Shown here in pieces: positions 22,801-36,400 of a DNA stretch of 64,000 nt. The first letter of the stretch is position 1. Each line of letters opens with the position of its first letter. The notes beneath the pieces were generated by a model that saw nothing but the letters and a program-made list of their open reading frames with translations, did not search any database and had not been told where the DNA came from. The stretch lies in the NCBI GenBank assembly GCA_963070105.1, contig OY718807.1, forward strand, positions 2,844,501 through 2,908,500, read 5' to 3'. The translations under genes and the position numbers were made by a program. Origin of the DNA: Litomosoides sigmodontis (taxonomy: Eukaryota > Nematoda > Chromadorea > Rhabditida > Onchocercidae).

Positions 22801-25327
22801 TCAAATGTCGTAAGGTTCAGCAGGTACATCATTGCCATTTGCACCAACCTAAAATAAAGAAGCGGCTGCCGGAAGGTTGTTAGATGTTTTATGATTTCAT
22901 CGTTTATAATTTCATTAGTTTAAAATCAGGAAAATCCCAATTAGATATTAAAAAATGGAAATATTAGACACATGTAAAGTGAGTTGATTAGAAAAAAGAG
23001 GTAGAAAAAACACCTACTTCGTAATAGTCTTTCTCGAGCATAGCTAGATCTTCACGTGCCTCAATAAATTCACCTTCCTCCATGCCCTCCCCAACAAACC
23101 AATGGACGAATGCGCGTTTTGCAAACATCAAATCAAATTTGAAGTCTAAACGTGACCATGCCTCAACAATGGCTGTTGTATTGGCCAGCATGCAAACTGC
23201 ACGCGGTACAGGTGCAAGGTCACCATCTGGTACCACTGTAGGTGGCTGATGGTTAATACCGATCTGAAAATTTTAACGTAAACTTCTTAGGAAGATAAAA
23301 ATCTTATGATGAAAGGATCAGAAATTCATAATAACTCCGTGATTTCTTATGTCATTTCAAACAGTAGTAATATACCACCTTAAATCCGGTAGGGCACCAT
23401 TCTACAAATTTAATCTGCCTGCCCTGACGAATGGAACTGATAGCTTCATTAACATCTTTTGGTGTGACATCACCGCGATACAAAAGGCATATCGACATAT
23501 ACTTCCCTTTCGATGGATCGCACTTGGAAGCAGTTCATATTAGGAAAACAAATAAATTAGAAGATGAATCAAGCAAATAAAGTCGGCAAAGTGATAGTAA
23601 AATAATCTAGTAATAAAGCAACTGATGTAAAGGTTGAAATGAAACGATTCAGCTCACTTTAACCATTTGATTTGATGTACTGAAACAATCACGGGTAATG
23701 TCAGAGACCGAAAGGGACTCATGATAGGCTTTTTCGACAGAAACTACTGGAGCACATGTCACCAGCGGGAAATGAATACGTGGATACGGCACCAGGTTCA
23801 TCTGGAATTCAGTTAGATCCACATTTAGCACGCCCTCGAAGCGCAATGAAGCCGTGATCGACGAAACGGCCTTAAAAAAAGATCGATTGAGGCTCACTGA
23901 TTAAGTACTGATTCTCGCAATCAATATTACACTCTTTATTAATAATTGATTCTAAAATTTTGAAAATATTTTAATTGAATACAAACTTATCTTCATTTAT
24001 TCATGGTGAATTACTATCCTTTTCATTCGTAGCATTATGTAATGAGAATTAATGATTGAAGATAATTTAACATTGTAGCATTGTAGGAAAGGAAACCTGA
24101 GCGATAAGCCGATTCAGGTTAGGATAGGATGGTCGATCGACACTCAGGTTACGGTGGCACAACTCGTAAATTGCTTCATTGTCCATAATGAATGAACAAT
24201 CAGCATGTTCAAGAGTGCTGTGAGTTGTAAGAACCGAATTATACGGCTCAACCACAGCGGTCGAAACTTGCGGTGCCGGATAGATCGAAAATTCCAGTTT
24301 GCTTTTTTTTCCGTAATAAGCCGTCAAATGTTCCATCAACAATGATGCGAAACCGGAACCAGTACCACCGCCAAATGAATGGAACAAGAGGAATCCTAAA
24401 AAATTCAAAAACAAATATACTATGGTTTTACTTCTGTTACTGTTATCTATCCTTCTTTCCTTTCATTATCATCTGTTAATCCAATTGTCATACCATCTCG
24501 CTCAAATTCAATAGATATATCTAAAAAATTTAGACTGATAAATTCTCTCACATAAAGTAAAGTAATAACCTTGCAATCCGCCACAGTGTTCAGCCATACG
24601 ACGTACACGATCCATGACCGTTTCAATCGCATCTTTGCCAATTGAATAATGCCCACGAGCATAGTTATTTGCTGCATCCTCACGACCGGTTACCATTTGT
24701 TCCGGATGGAATAAATGCTTATATTTTCCGGTGCGAACCACATCTATTATGTCAAATAGATTAATTTTATTTGATTAGCACATTCATTTGTTCATGTTTT
24801 TTTGCTTAAATTAATTTAAATAGTTATTCAATAAAAGAGATGTCAAGAAAAAGTTATGATTACCAACAACAGTTGGCTCCAAGTCAGCTAGTAAAGCACG
24901 AGGCACGTAGTTCCCAGTTGCAGTTTCGGAAAAGAACGTCGTAAGCGATGACAAGTCATGCTTTGACGATTGACCAATCTCGGAAGCAAGTTGACCATCT
25001 GGAAGAATGCCATGCTCCAAGCAAAATAGCTCCCAGCATGCACTACCGATTTGCACGCCAGCTTGGCCAATATGTATGGAAATCACTTCACGCTGCAGTT
25101 TAATGAAATTTCAACTTGCCACTCTCATTTTTAAATCATTTAATGAAACAATTCATTATTCCTTTTTTTTTTAAAAAAAAAGCATGCAAATTTATTCATC
25201 CAGATATTTACACATCTAATATTCAATAGAATAATATAAGAACCGGTTGTTGCAAAGATGAGTTCTATTAATTTAGGGGAATTAAAAGAAAAAAATAAGT
25301 TAAATTCAAATAAAGAATGTATACCAT
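22801..25327 (-). CDS. Divergent alpha-tubulin
   Basis: GTP-binding subunit of the alpha/beta-tubulin dimer. Eight exons: 25325-25327 (ATG only, intron directly after it), 24864-25092, 24570-24743, 24097-24395, 23658-23870, 23379-23522, 23018-23263, 22801-22848; 451 aa, standard length. Seen: [14 protein letters not shown]; phosphate-binding GGGTGSG (144-150); the alpha-specific catalytic Glu in DLTEF (Glu256, counterpart of Glu254); and [17 protein letters not shown] with EKDYYEV near the end. Odd: it starts MREV, not MREC. Residue 40 is Ile, not the acetylated Lys, in a rewritten loop two residues longer than usual. The tail after EV is [14 protein letters not shown], without the Glu-rich stretch or a terminal Tyr. 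Core GTPase parts are intact, so it is probably functional but a specialised isotype (for example germline or neuron restricted); that role is inference. Confidence 0.95.
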
Positions 25328-27497
25328 CCTTTTGATATCCACTTGATTGATATGTACTGCTGATTTTTTGCTAAAAAATAACATCCAAAGATGTGCTGTT
25401 AGGATGATATCATATCATATCAGCGAATAAAATCGCATCCAAAGAAAAGAATAATTTAATAAGGAAGATAACCAAACAAAAAAAATGTGTGTTTTTAATT
25501 AATTCTTTAATTAAAATGTTTCTAATATAATCTTTTAACTCATTTTTAACTAACGCTTGCTTTAACTGATAATTAATTAATTCAGCAATTTAATTGTGTT
25601 AGACATCAAATTTTTAACTGTCATTTGATTCGAAATTTCATCGAAAAAATCCCCACTTACTACTCTTCAACTTTTAAAGTTAATCCCATCCACCTGTATC
25701 AATTTCTTCGGAAGTGGCAGCTTATGAAACGCTAAAACTTTGACGTTTAGGGAGAATATAATCAGGGACGGTATAGTTAGATCATTTAATTAAAATTTAA
25801 ATTAGGATTATACCAATTGCTGAAAATTAGGGACGCGAACAACAGAGGACGATGAAAGCGTCGATTAAAATTTCCGAGCCAAAGGAATACCACGAAGCAA
25901 GCAGTGCTGGAAAACCGCGACCGTTCGGTAACGAATATAGCAAGAATGATGCGAGCACCCTTTCCGAGGAATATTTAAATGCAATATTGCTCCTGCAAAA
26001 AATTTGCATATTCTCGAAATGAAGCTAGAAGCGCACATTCCACTGCTCTGTTCGCTCACAATACATTACCTCTTTGCCTTCACATACACAGACACAGACA
26101 CACACACACAGACACACACACACACATGCATGCACATATATATACACATGCATGCACACATAACACACGCCACATACGCATACATACACTTTGGGAAGAC
26201 GCATCATCAGATTGCAAAAATGGATGAAAAAGTAAAAAACAAAAGCGAAATTTTGAAATTTTCAAAAATGAAAAAACAAAAATGATAATTTCAAATTATG
26301 AATTAATTTTAAATTGGTCTGCAGACCAAGAAGTTTCAGGAGAAACGTTGGATGGATAAATACTGCAACGTAAATTCAACCTTTAACGTTTAGAATTTTG
26401 TATTGTCAATAGTAAATAATTATAATATTTTGTTTGGTCGAAATTAATTGCCTTGATTTTAAATTTCGTGCAAAATTCTGGTAACCTTAAATTAATTTTC
26501 TCCTGTTACATAAGGTCACAATTTTCGACTGCGATAAATTATACTTTCAATTTTCGAATTGAGAAATTAATGTTGAATGTATGTTTCATCTGCAATTCTA
26601 ACAATTTACATTCAATTTTGCTTGACCCTTAAATTAATGAGCTAATTTTGTTGCAACACTTCCTTTATCAAATGTAAGGCGAAATGTCTGAAGTGCTGTC
26701 GCAACCACTTTCATCCCATTTATATTCGATGAGAAGCTGGGATTGCATGTTTCACAGAGGTTCAACGTGAGGATAGTGTGAAACATGGTATTATGTTTAA
26801 CGGAAGGTTGAAGTATGAACTCGAGCCGTTTTGAGAACTGCAAAAGTTGAAAGCGAACTGGTTGGAGGAATACCGGGTTATCTCGGTCATTTTCTTCCTT
26901 TCATCGAACTCTTTCAAATTCTGCTACTGTGCGCCACCTTTCTGCATACGAATAAAGTCTGAAAATAAAGGAGTGTGAAAGAGTGTTGCATTTCAAAGGA
27001 TTTGCAAACGGCACGAGTGTCTCCTGTTCCATCACACTACTGAAAACGTGTGTGATTACTGTGTCGGAATGTAGCATGTGGATCGAGGAGATTGCCAGCA
27101 ATAATTGCGTAGTACAGTGAAACATTGTATTTCGCAAAATCTTATCAATCTTTCGCCGAGAGAGATCAGCAGAGATTAGTGAGACTTGTACATTAAGACG
27201 GGAATGAAATTGATAATAGCATTGGCAGTGATTGCGAGTAACTTTAGAATTTTTCTTTTTTCATTATCATTAGAGTTGCTTTTTCGCTTCTTGTTGTTTT
27301 TTTTTGTAAAAAATTTATTTCTTGTTTTTTTGTGCATAATTTATGGAATAACTTATTGCAAGAATTTACAGATTATGTGCGGTAATATTCAGTGTTTCGA
27401 TAAGGGTGTGTATACCGATCTCAGATAAAAGATTTTCTTCTTGCTTTCTAAGCATAGTGTTTTCTGAAAGACACATTAAGCACCTGCAATTAAATCG
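25328..27497. other. Divergent intergenic region
   Basis: Separates the start of alpha-tubulin (-) from raptor (+). Contains the CA-rich microsatellite at 26082-26162 and a (GT)n remnant lies just inside raptor intron 1. A 56-codon ATG frame at 25852-26022 (+) and frames at 26634-27137 (-) have no family or splice support. Promoters of both genes are expected here. Confidence 0.5.
26082..26162. repeat. Compound (CA)n microsatellite
   Basis: Interrupted CA repeat with GACA, GCATG and TATA interruptions. The overlapping His-Thr and Cys-Val frames are artefacts. Confidence 0.95.
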
Positions 27498-30400
27498 ATG
27501 GATGATGTTGTAAGCTTAATATTGAAATTTTTATTTTTCCTTTCAAACTACAAGTATTTACGTTAATGAGAGTGTGTGTGTGTGTGTTTAGATTAGACTG
27601 AGGTGAATGCAAATGCTCATATATGCTGCTATTCAAGATAAGAATCATATGAAAGTTTGATGAATGTAAATTGGTATGGCCATTTCGTAATCTGAAGTAA
27701 GCCAGTCGTAGGCCTCTTCCATTACATTAATTACCGTGTGGTCGATAATATCGAATGATGAGGTTTATTCTTTATTTCTATGGTGATGATATGAGTTGCA
27801 TTATAGATTACTAGTACAGATGTGTGATACTCGAAAACTCATAAAGTCCTAATATGGGAGAATGCTAGTGTCGACGAGAGGATGGTAGGAGAAATTGTTA
27901 AGGCATTTTATTCAATACAGTATTATTCTAGCTTAAAGAATTTATATTAGTATCTGTTTCAGAGTAGCGATCCACCATTGCCGACGTGGTTTCAGGAATT
28001 GCGTCATGTGGAAAAAATTGTGGGTATTAACGAGGAAATTGCTGACAGAGACTTATGGCATGTTTTGTGCTACTTATATTTTTAAGAAGTTGCGATTGTT
28101 TCACATCATAACCACAATTGTCACTCCTTGATGAGGTGCTTTACCTTAGGACGTAAATCTAATCTAAATGATACTTGGAATGACAGGACCGAAAGAGCGG
28201 AGTCCGTAGGCTTTCAGCCGTTTTATCATTAAAGTATTGTAGGCGGAAGTATTCGAAGGAACGTATGAGGACAGTTTCGGTAGCTCTCGTGCTGTGTCTG
28301 AACATTGGTGTCGACCCACCAGATGTTCATAAGCCGAATCCATGCGCACGAAGAGAGTGCTGGATCGATCCATTGGGGATGAATCCTCAAAAAGCAGTCG
28401 TTAAAATCGGTAATGCGCTTCAGAAAAGTTACGAACGTTGGCAACCGCGTGCAAGGTAACTCGACAGCAGTAGGTTATTTGCCGTTCCTAAGCGTTATAT
28501 GTTGTATACAACAGTGGGTCGCGTAAGGATTATTAAGACTGCATTTTATATATGATTTATTGATTGCTTGATACTATTCTCAAATAAAATTATGGTTCAA
28601 TTCCTGTTTAAGCTTTCTTTTTTTATAGGTATAAAACAGCCAACGACCCAACAGTAGATGATGTTCGTCGTTTATGTCAAAGTTTGCGACGTAACGCTAA
28701 AGAAGAGCGTATCCTGTTTCATTATAATGGACATGGTGTTCCAAGACCTACTGAAAATGGTGAAATATGGGTTTTCAACAAAAATTTCACTCAGGTATTT
28801 GAAACATTTTAAACATATGACAATTTTTTATTTTCTAAATTCCCTCATCTAAAAAAATTGCTAATATTGTAATGTTTCAGTACATTCCACTTTCGATTTT
28901 TGACTTACAGTCGTGGATGGGCCATCCTGCTGTGTATGTATGGGATTGCCACTGTGCCGGCTTAGCTGGTAAGTTATGGAATTTCTTCTGACAGAATTCA
29001 GCGTAGTGATTAGAAGGGTCATTTTCTATGAGAAATATTTCAAATGTTAGTAATGCATATGCACCAAGTCATTGTAGCTTTTTCATACTTTCACGAAAAT
29101 CTTTGATGCCATGTTAGAAATAACTGTTACCTTGAGTCTACTTCTTTCCTATTATGTAACTCCTTGATTCAGATTCCTTTGTGGTTCCACGTCTATTCTG
29201 TGATTGAAATTAAATAACAGCATTGTATTTTATTCTTTGTTCATTGCATTTTATATGTCTTATTTTAGTAAAGTCTTTCTTCCGCTTTGCTGAAGATCAT
29301 GAAAAAGAATGGGTTAAGCAACTCGATGAACATATGGAAACAAGGCCACCACCACTACCTATCATTCAAGCTGAAATGAGTCTTGAGGAAAAGGCTTCTG
29401 CTTTTGGATTCCGGAAGAAGCCAAATTTTAAAGTAAATTTTTATGAAGCTCTTCGTTAGAAATCATAGTTTTACATCGTTATTGTGATATAAATTATAGG
29501 AATGTATCCACATTGGAGCATGTGGAGATCAAGAATTACTTCCAATGGATTCAAGGCTTCCGGCTGATCTTTTCACTTCCTGTATTTTAACGCCAATCCA
29601 AACTTCAGTGTTATGGTACATTTTGAAAAATCACCTAGAGGTATACATTCTATGAATCACATTCAATGTATTTGTTTGGTTAAGCGTTCATATTGGTCTT
29701 ATGTATTGTACTTGATTATGTTCAATGTTTCAGGATCGATTCCCCGTAACAATAGTTGATAAGATCCCTGGTCAGTTAAGTGATCGTAGAACGATGCTTG
29801 GCGAGTTGAACTGGATATTCACAGCTATTAGCGACACGATAGCATGGAGTTCGCTTCCTAAAGAATTGTTTCAGAAACTGTTTCGTTTGGTACGCTTTAG
29901 ATTTTTTTTTTTCAGTAGGGTCTCGATTCTATTTCCCAGGAAGTCCTTCTTTACAATGCTGTTGGTTAGTTTTCACATTATTTCTCACAACTTTACAGCA
30001 TAATATTCTTCATCGTTACCTGATGTTTTTTCCGTGATACTTTATAAATTCATTAACTTGGTGCTCATTTATTCTTGTATATTTTATGATGGCTTTCTCT
30101 AATCAAAAAGTTGCAAATTATCACTGGAAATATGGGACGTATTGTTCTTTAGGATTTGTTAGTCGCATCGGTATTTCGGAGTTTTGTATTAGCTAATCGA
30201 GTAATGCGCGAAAATCAATGTCATGTTGTTTCTCGTCCTTCTTTGCCATCTATTCATAGTCATCCTCTTTGGGATGCTTGGGATTATACCATCGACTTAT
30301 GTTTAAGCCAAATGCAGGGATTCACGACACCAAAGCAGAAACTTTGGTCTGTTGCAAAAGAAATATATTTCTCACGTTCATCCGTTCGTCATGAATGTAT

Positions 30401-33400
30401 GTTTGAGTTGAAATTAATTGTTCATAAGGGAAGCTTAAATCGTAGTTCAGCAGTGTGACAGCGTTGTTGTGGACCTTTTACAATACCTGAGATGGCCGAA
30501 ATATGATAATTTTGTTACTAAGAAACTGTTTGTTGTTGCTCTTTGTGGTATTTACCTAATTTTAGAAGTTTTCAATAATTTAGCATTATTTTACAGTGCT
30601 TATTGACGTGACTTCTCAGCTTGCACCTGTGGATGAAACAGATTACACACATAATTGGTTTTTCATTGAACAGTTGCAAGCGTTTGAAGTTTGGCTTAAA
30701 TATGGTGGTGAACGACGAACTCCTCCACAACAACTTCCCGTTGTTCTGCAAGTTCTTTTGAGTCAGGTACTGATTGAAGGGTGTTATAAAGCATCAGTAT
30801 GTATTTGGACTATTGGTGTTTTCACTTATGTCATACTAATTTTAAAAACAAGTCTTTTCGAATTTGATACCGATAAAAGGAATGATTATAATCATTGTTT
30901 TGAGGTACATTTTGAGGTACATCGAGTGAAAGCGTTGGAGCTTTTGGCCCGCTTTCTAGACTTGGGTTCATGGGCCGTAGGCCATGCTCTCTCTGTCGGT
31001 GTATTTCCATATGTTCTCAAGTTGCTTCAAAGTGCAACAAAAGAACTACGACCGTGGTTGGCGTTCATCTGGGCAAAAATTCTTGCTGTAGAAACAAGTT
31101 GTCAAGTGGATCTCATTAAGGATAAAGAACGAGGGTGAGTTTTACTCAAAGACTAAAACTGAATGTTTTTTCATACAGACGTTGTGCTTTGTAAAAAATA
31201 TGTAAGAAAAAAAGGGATGCGTGAGAGGACCTAAGAGATCGTTGGAGATCTACTGCAGTTTAACAACATAGGAATTTTTTTGTCGGTTGATCAAATAGGA
31301 AAGATACCGATTTTCAGTTATATGTATTTTTTGACGATCTTGAATGATCCTAATACCAATCCGCGACAAAAAATTGTCCCAGCGTTTGTAATGGCCGCTT
31401 TGATTGAAAACAACTATAGGTCTGTATTTTAACTTCATTTATTTTAGTGTAAAGTTTGCACTGTATATTTTTCAAGTAGTTTTCATTCCCCTTAAGCCAT
31501 ATATTTATTTTAGACCTGCGCAAGAGTTGTTGACCGATAACAGGTACGTAACACTTTGCATCGAGCTTTTGTCAGATGCGGCTTTGCGACAGTGCAGATT
31601 GTTGCGATTATGGTTACTTATTGGTCTTGGGCGATTGTGGGCCGATTATGATGATGCCAGATGGCAAGCGATTAGATTGGCTGCTTATGAAAGGGTATAA
31701 ATATTTCTGCAAATGCATTGAACACTGCTTCGAAAGGGAATTATAGTCAATAACTCGACATAAGTGCTGTCCATAGCTAATTCATATCATGAGCTGTATG
31801 CTTTAAAGCTGTTAAAAGTTGATTTCTTAGGTTCTTGAATTTTTGGACGATTCAGTTCCGGAAGTACGCGCTGCTGCAGTATATGCAATTGGATGTCTTG
31901 TAAGAAATAAGTCAGAAAATATCGAGCACGCCACAATTGTACGTATCTGTGCAGAATTATTTTTTTTAGTTTTACCGATTCATAATTGGCAATAGCAGTT
32001 GATGTGGACGTAGTGTACTACACTTAAACACAATGATTTACTGTTGCCGCTTACAGATTGATCATGAAGTTTGTGATAAACTTTCAATGAAATGCACTTT
32101 CGACGGTTCAGTACTTGTTCGAGCTGAATTGGTTGTGGCAATGCAGTGGTTTGTTATCGATTTTGAAAATCGATTTGCCAGTTTGTCAATGGATCTTAAC
32201 GAAAAGATAGAACAAAAGAAATCCAGGGAAAGGAAACTTTCGGTGAATTAACATATTCTTTAGTTTGTTATGAATTATGTTTACTTCATAAAACATTTTA
32301 TATAGTATTTCATTTCATTAATCGATTTCATTATAAACAATTACTAAACATTGCATATCATGGATACGTCTATCTGGAAGGTACTTTTTTGGTATCTAAA
32401 TGCATTTTTTTGAGTTTAGGCAGGTGAACAAGAAATGAAACCTTTACTTTCAATTGACGAGGAAGATGATCCATTTGTATCTCGTGGTTATGATCGCAGT
32501 CTTCCGAGGTTCACTTTGCAGTTAAAAACCACTGCTTTTTTTTACTGTTCAACACTTCTACATTGTTTTGTGACTGCAATAACTTTTTCCAGATCAGCAT
32601 CTCGAAAACGAGCCCATTTTCTGGAAGCCCCATTAAATTCACCTAGAAGATCAAGTTCAATGAATTTTGGTAGGTGTTGTTGAAAAAACGAGCTGTTTAG
32701 TAGGAAAAAATGTTCATGCCCAGTATTGTTTTTCTAAATCTTGTTTTCTAAAAATTTTCTAAAATTTTTTTAGTATTGTTTTTCTAAATCTTCGGTCTGG
32801 CTAATTGCATCGTAACTTCCTTACCGAATATTTTCCCCAAAAATATAGGTGGCAGAAGAAATAAATTTGTGGTTCTTATTACGAATATAAAAAAGTTTTG
32901 TTGTTTGAAACGTAAGCTGATGTGTAGTGAGAGTTAGAACTTCAGACGGTATCATTTTTAATGTAAGGTAGGTCACATCGAAGATTGATATCATTAATTC
33001 TGCTATTGTTAAAAGTCATGCTTAAGTTTCTGGAGTGGTCGCGGATAAAGTTTACGCGCAGTGGAAATCGATGTTTGATACTAGCTCATTGAATGATTTC
33101 TCCACTAAACTGCTGGATTCTAGAAAGGGAATGCGCAATGAAAATTTCAAGTATGCTATTTTTGTATGTATTAGTACGCTTCTAACACTTAAACCTGTGA
33201 CAATGCTGTAAAAACTTTACAGTTCTAACATTTCGTATTGTAGGAATAAAGCTATTAAACAAATTGAATTCTTGGGATCGAAAACATTTAATGACCAGTC
33301 TGAGCGTATATGGCTATCACTTCTCAGGCTTTCTCTGGATCCTGTAAACAAGATTGCTGAAATGGCACAAGTCAGTATATTAAATTGTTTTATTTAAGAA

Positions 33401-36400
33401 TAAAATATCTTTAACAGAACATCTATAGTTCGTCATAGTTTTAAAAGCTTTTTCAACGCAGAATCGTTTGTTTCGTAGGTTTTGCAATTTCGGATAACTT
33501 TTTAAATGAAAAAATTTACTTAAGGTTTTGATTGAGCACGTTGACAAATTAGCAACAACGAGACACGAGAGAAAAAGAAAGCTAAATTATGGTGAACGCG
33601 CATCGTTGAGTAAGGTGAGTGTTACATTATTTAAAAGCAAATATTTGGGAAATATAGTATTATTCCGGTAACATCTGCTCGATGAAGAAAATCCAAGTGT
33701 CTTAAAATTGCTAGAGCTAGTATGATTAATGTATGTTAGCTAAACCTTAGTAAATCTGTTCTGTGTCTAGAGGTTGTAGTCCGATTTACCGTGTTTTCAA
33801 CAGTGTAAAATTTGCAAACTCCTCAGTTTTTTAGCAGAGTGAATCATCTCCTGCGGAAGCAGTAACATTTACTGTCGGTTCACCAACATTGGATTTGGCG
33901 GGAACACCGCCCTTGTTAGAAGATCACATTCGCAGGAATTCAGAAAATACACTGATTTTGGATTCGCGACGTCAAGAACAGCTAGTGTTCCATCAATCTG
34001 CAATCTTCACACCTAAACGAAATGTAATACATTTATGTTGGGTAATGAATATAAATATCGCAGTTTACTCTATCCATTCACATTCAAAATTGAAGCGTTC
34101 TCGTTTTTAATGTTTTTTTTTGAGATGTATTCACCTACAATCAAAAGCATGACGAAACTGGATGAAACTTCCTCCGCAGAACCGGTAGTTGCTCTAGTAA
34201 CAACAGAATTTGTACCGTGGTGTACTAGGCGATTCACTGAACCTATTTTAGATGTAATACAAGGTCTGTCCACCTACGTAATTTGAATTAAGCTTAAACA
34301 ACTTTTTTTCTTTATTCTTAGCAGAAAATGTTCTACTATAATAACGAATATATTTCTGTAGCATGAGCTTTTTTTCTGTTTTCTCCAAATCTAAACCGTT
34401 TTTACGCAGTGGTAAAACCAGTCCTTTTATCGTTTTCTAATTGCAGGAGAAGTTGGTGATGGCCTCACTGATCGTTTGGCAACCCATTCCATGCCTAGTG
34501 ATTGGGCGTCGCATAAAGATGAAGGTTTGCAGCAAACTTCAAAGAAAGAAATTCGGGCACTAAAGGAAGAGGTTCCTCAGTTGTCAAATTTCAAAACTTT
34601 TTTTAGCAATTAATTTTGATAGTAGTTATATTATTATAACGGTGGTAGTAATTGGGATGAGTACGTTCCTCATAAATTAAAAATTTTTGAAATAACATTT
34701 AGAAAATACCAGGATAACGTGGACTGGGTCCTATGTTAGATTGTTAGATTGAAGTTAGACTGTTTCCGTGTTACCCAATGTACAATAATTTTAAAAACGG
34801 ATGGCGATCAAAAACAAAAGCACTCTTCAACTTTTCAATTTTTCGCCTTATTCTTCGTGGTTTTTCTTTTTCAGCTTTTTTTCAGAAATTATTTTTTGAT
34901 GCTCATTCGTTGACTGTGAAGACAGATTCGGTAAACAAATGTTTGGCTTGGAGCCAAATAAGGCCTCATCTATATTCATGTGATGGCGAAACAGTGACCA
35001 TTTGGCGGTGTGAATCGCAGCGATTATACGATGTTCGAAAGTTTCTCTGTCACAACGATAATCCCTTCGTTAATGTGAGCAATTTCAATAGTGATTGATT
35101 GTATTGTACTTCTTGCGGAGAAGCTCCGAAATTTTCTGGTAGTAAAATGATTGCTAAACAATTTTTTACGTTCATTATTTTCTACATTCATTATCACTAT
35201 TCTGATTCAAAAACAAGTTTACAGTTGATGTATGGCATAGATGGGGGCTGTTGATTAATGTGTTTTTATGCTAATATAGTAGTAATTAGAGAATGACTTT
35301 AATGTAAAAAAAAATTAGTGCCTTATTGTCGTTCTCTGTAATTGTTCTTCTAAATTGCTTTAATTAATTCCAGGATACAGTTACTGATTTACATGTAATA
35401 AATGAAATGACGCGAGAACTTCTAATGACTTGTAGTGAAGATGGATTGATGAGAATTTGGGATCCAGGCTATTCTATCTATTCCCATGATTTCGAAGCAG
35501 AGCAACAAATGATAACAGCTGCTTACCTTTTGAAGGACGCGCCAATTAGCATTCCGACGAATAAGCATCTCGCATCTGTTTCAAGGTAGTCTTTTCATTT
35601 CATATTATTTTTTTTGAAAGATAAAGAGCAACCAGGATTTGTAAAACCGGTGCATTGTTTTCATGATATAATGAGATTGTTAGTAACGCATTGATAATAC
35701 CAGTTTGTATCCGAAATTATAAATCCAGATGTAACTTATGATTTTTTCCCTTTACTTTCTTACTTTTGTTATAAATTGCCCATTTAAGTTGGAATCAAAA
35801 ATGTGGGCTAATGGCAGTTTCCGGTAATGTGAAGGTATGTCGTTTATGGGACGCCCACGCCGAAAAGACTATGCAGGAGATTCAAATTGGTGCTAAGAAT
35901 TGTGCTGTCACGAAATTGAGCCTTGATAATTCAGGCAGCAGTCTTCTAGCTGTCGGTATTGTTCTTGTTTTATTTTTTTCACAACGATGTCATTAGTCAC
36001 GTTGGAAATCCTTTTCATTTCCTGACAACCAGCTCAAAATCTTAAAGGACATAGAGTATTTACAGTTTCAAGTTTACTAAGACTGTTGAATACCTCTTGT
36101 TGCATTAGGCGTGTATTTTCTTTTTTAGGTCTAAGTGATGGGTTAGTGAATATTTACGATCCACGATTACCAGATAAATCTCGACGTACCATGTCATTGC
36201 GAGAACTCGAAGAGCCAGTTATTGGGCTGTCACTTTTTTATAATCTAACGGGTGAATTTTCCGAAGGAAACCTGAGACTAATTGCTGCCTCGAGAGATGG
36301 CGAAGTACGTCTGTGGGAACCACGAATGTTCAGGGTTTGCTCTTACTTTTTTTTATGTGAAGTATAAGAAATTTTATGGTTGGTGTCTGTTATACAATAC

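Noticed and set aside
25852..26022. 56-codon ATG frame upstream of the raptor gene
   Set aside because: Short, no splice consensus, no recognisable motif, and it overlaps the promoter region of two divergent genes.
26004..26285. Overlapping frames at the CA repeat
   Set aside because: Microsatellite translation; no splice signals or family features.
32722..32792. 21-nt direct repeat in a raptor intron (32722-32742 and 32772-32792)
   Set aside because: Low-complexity T-rich intronic duplication with no coding or structural consequence visible.
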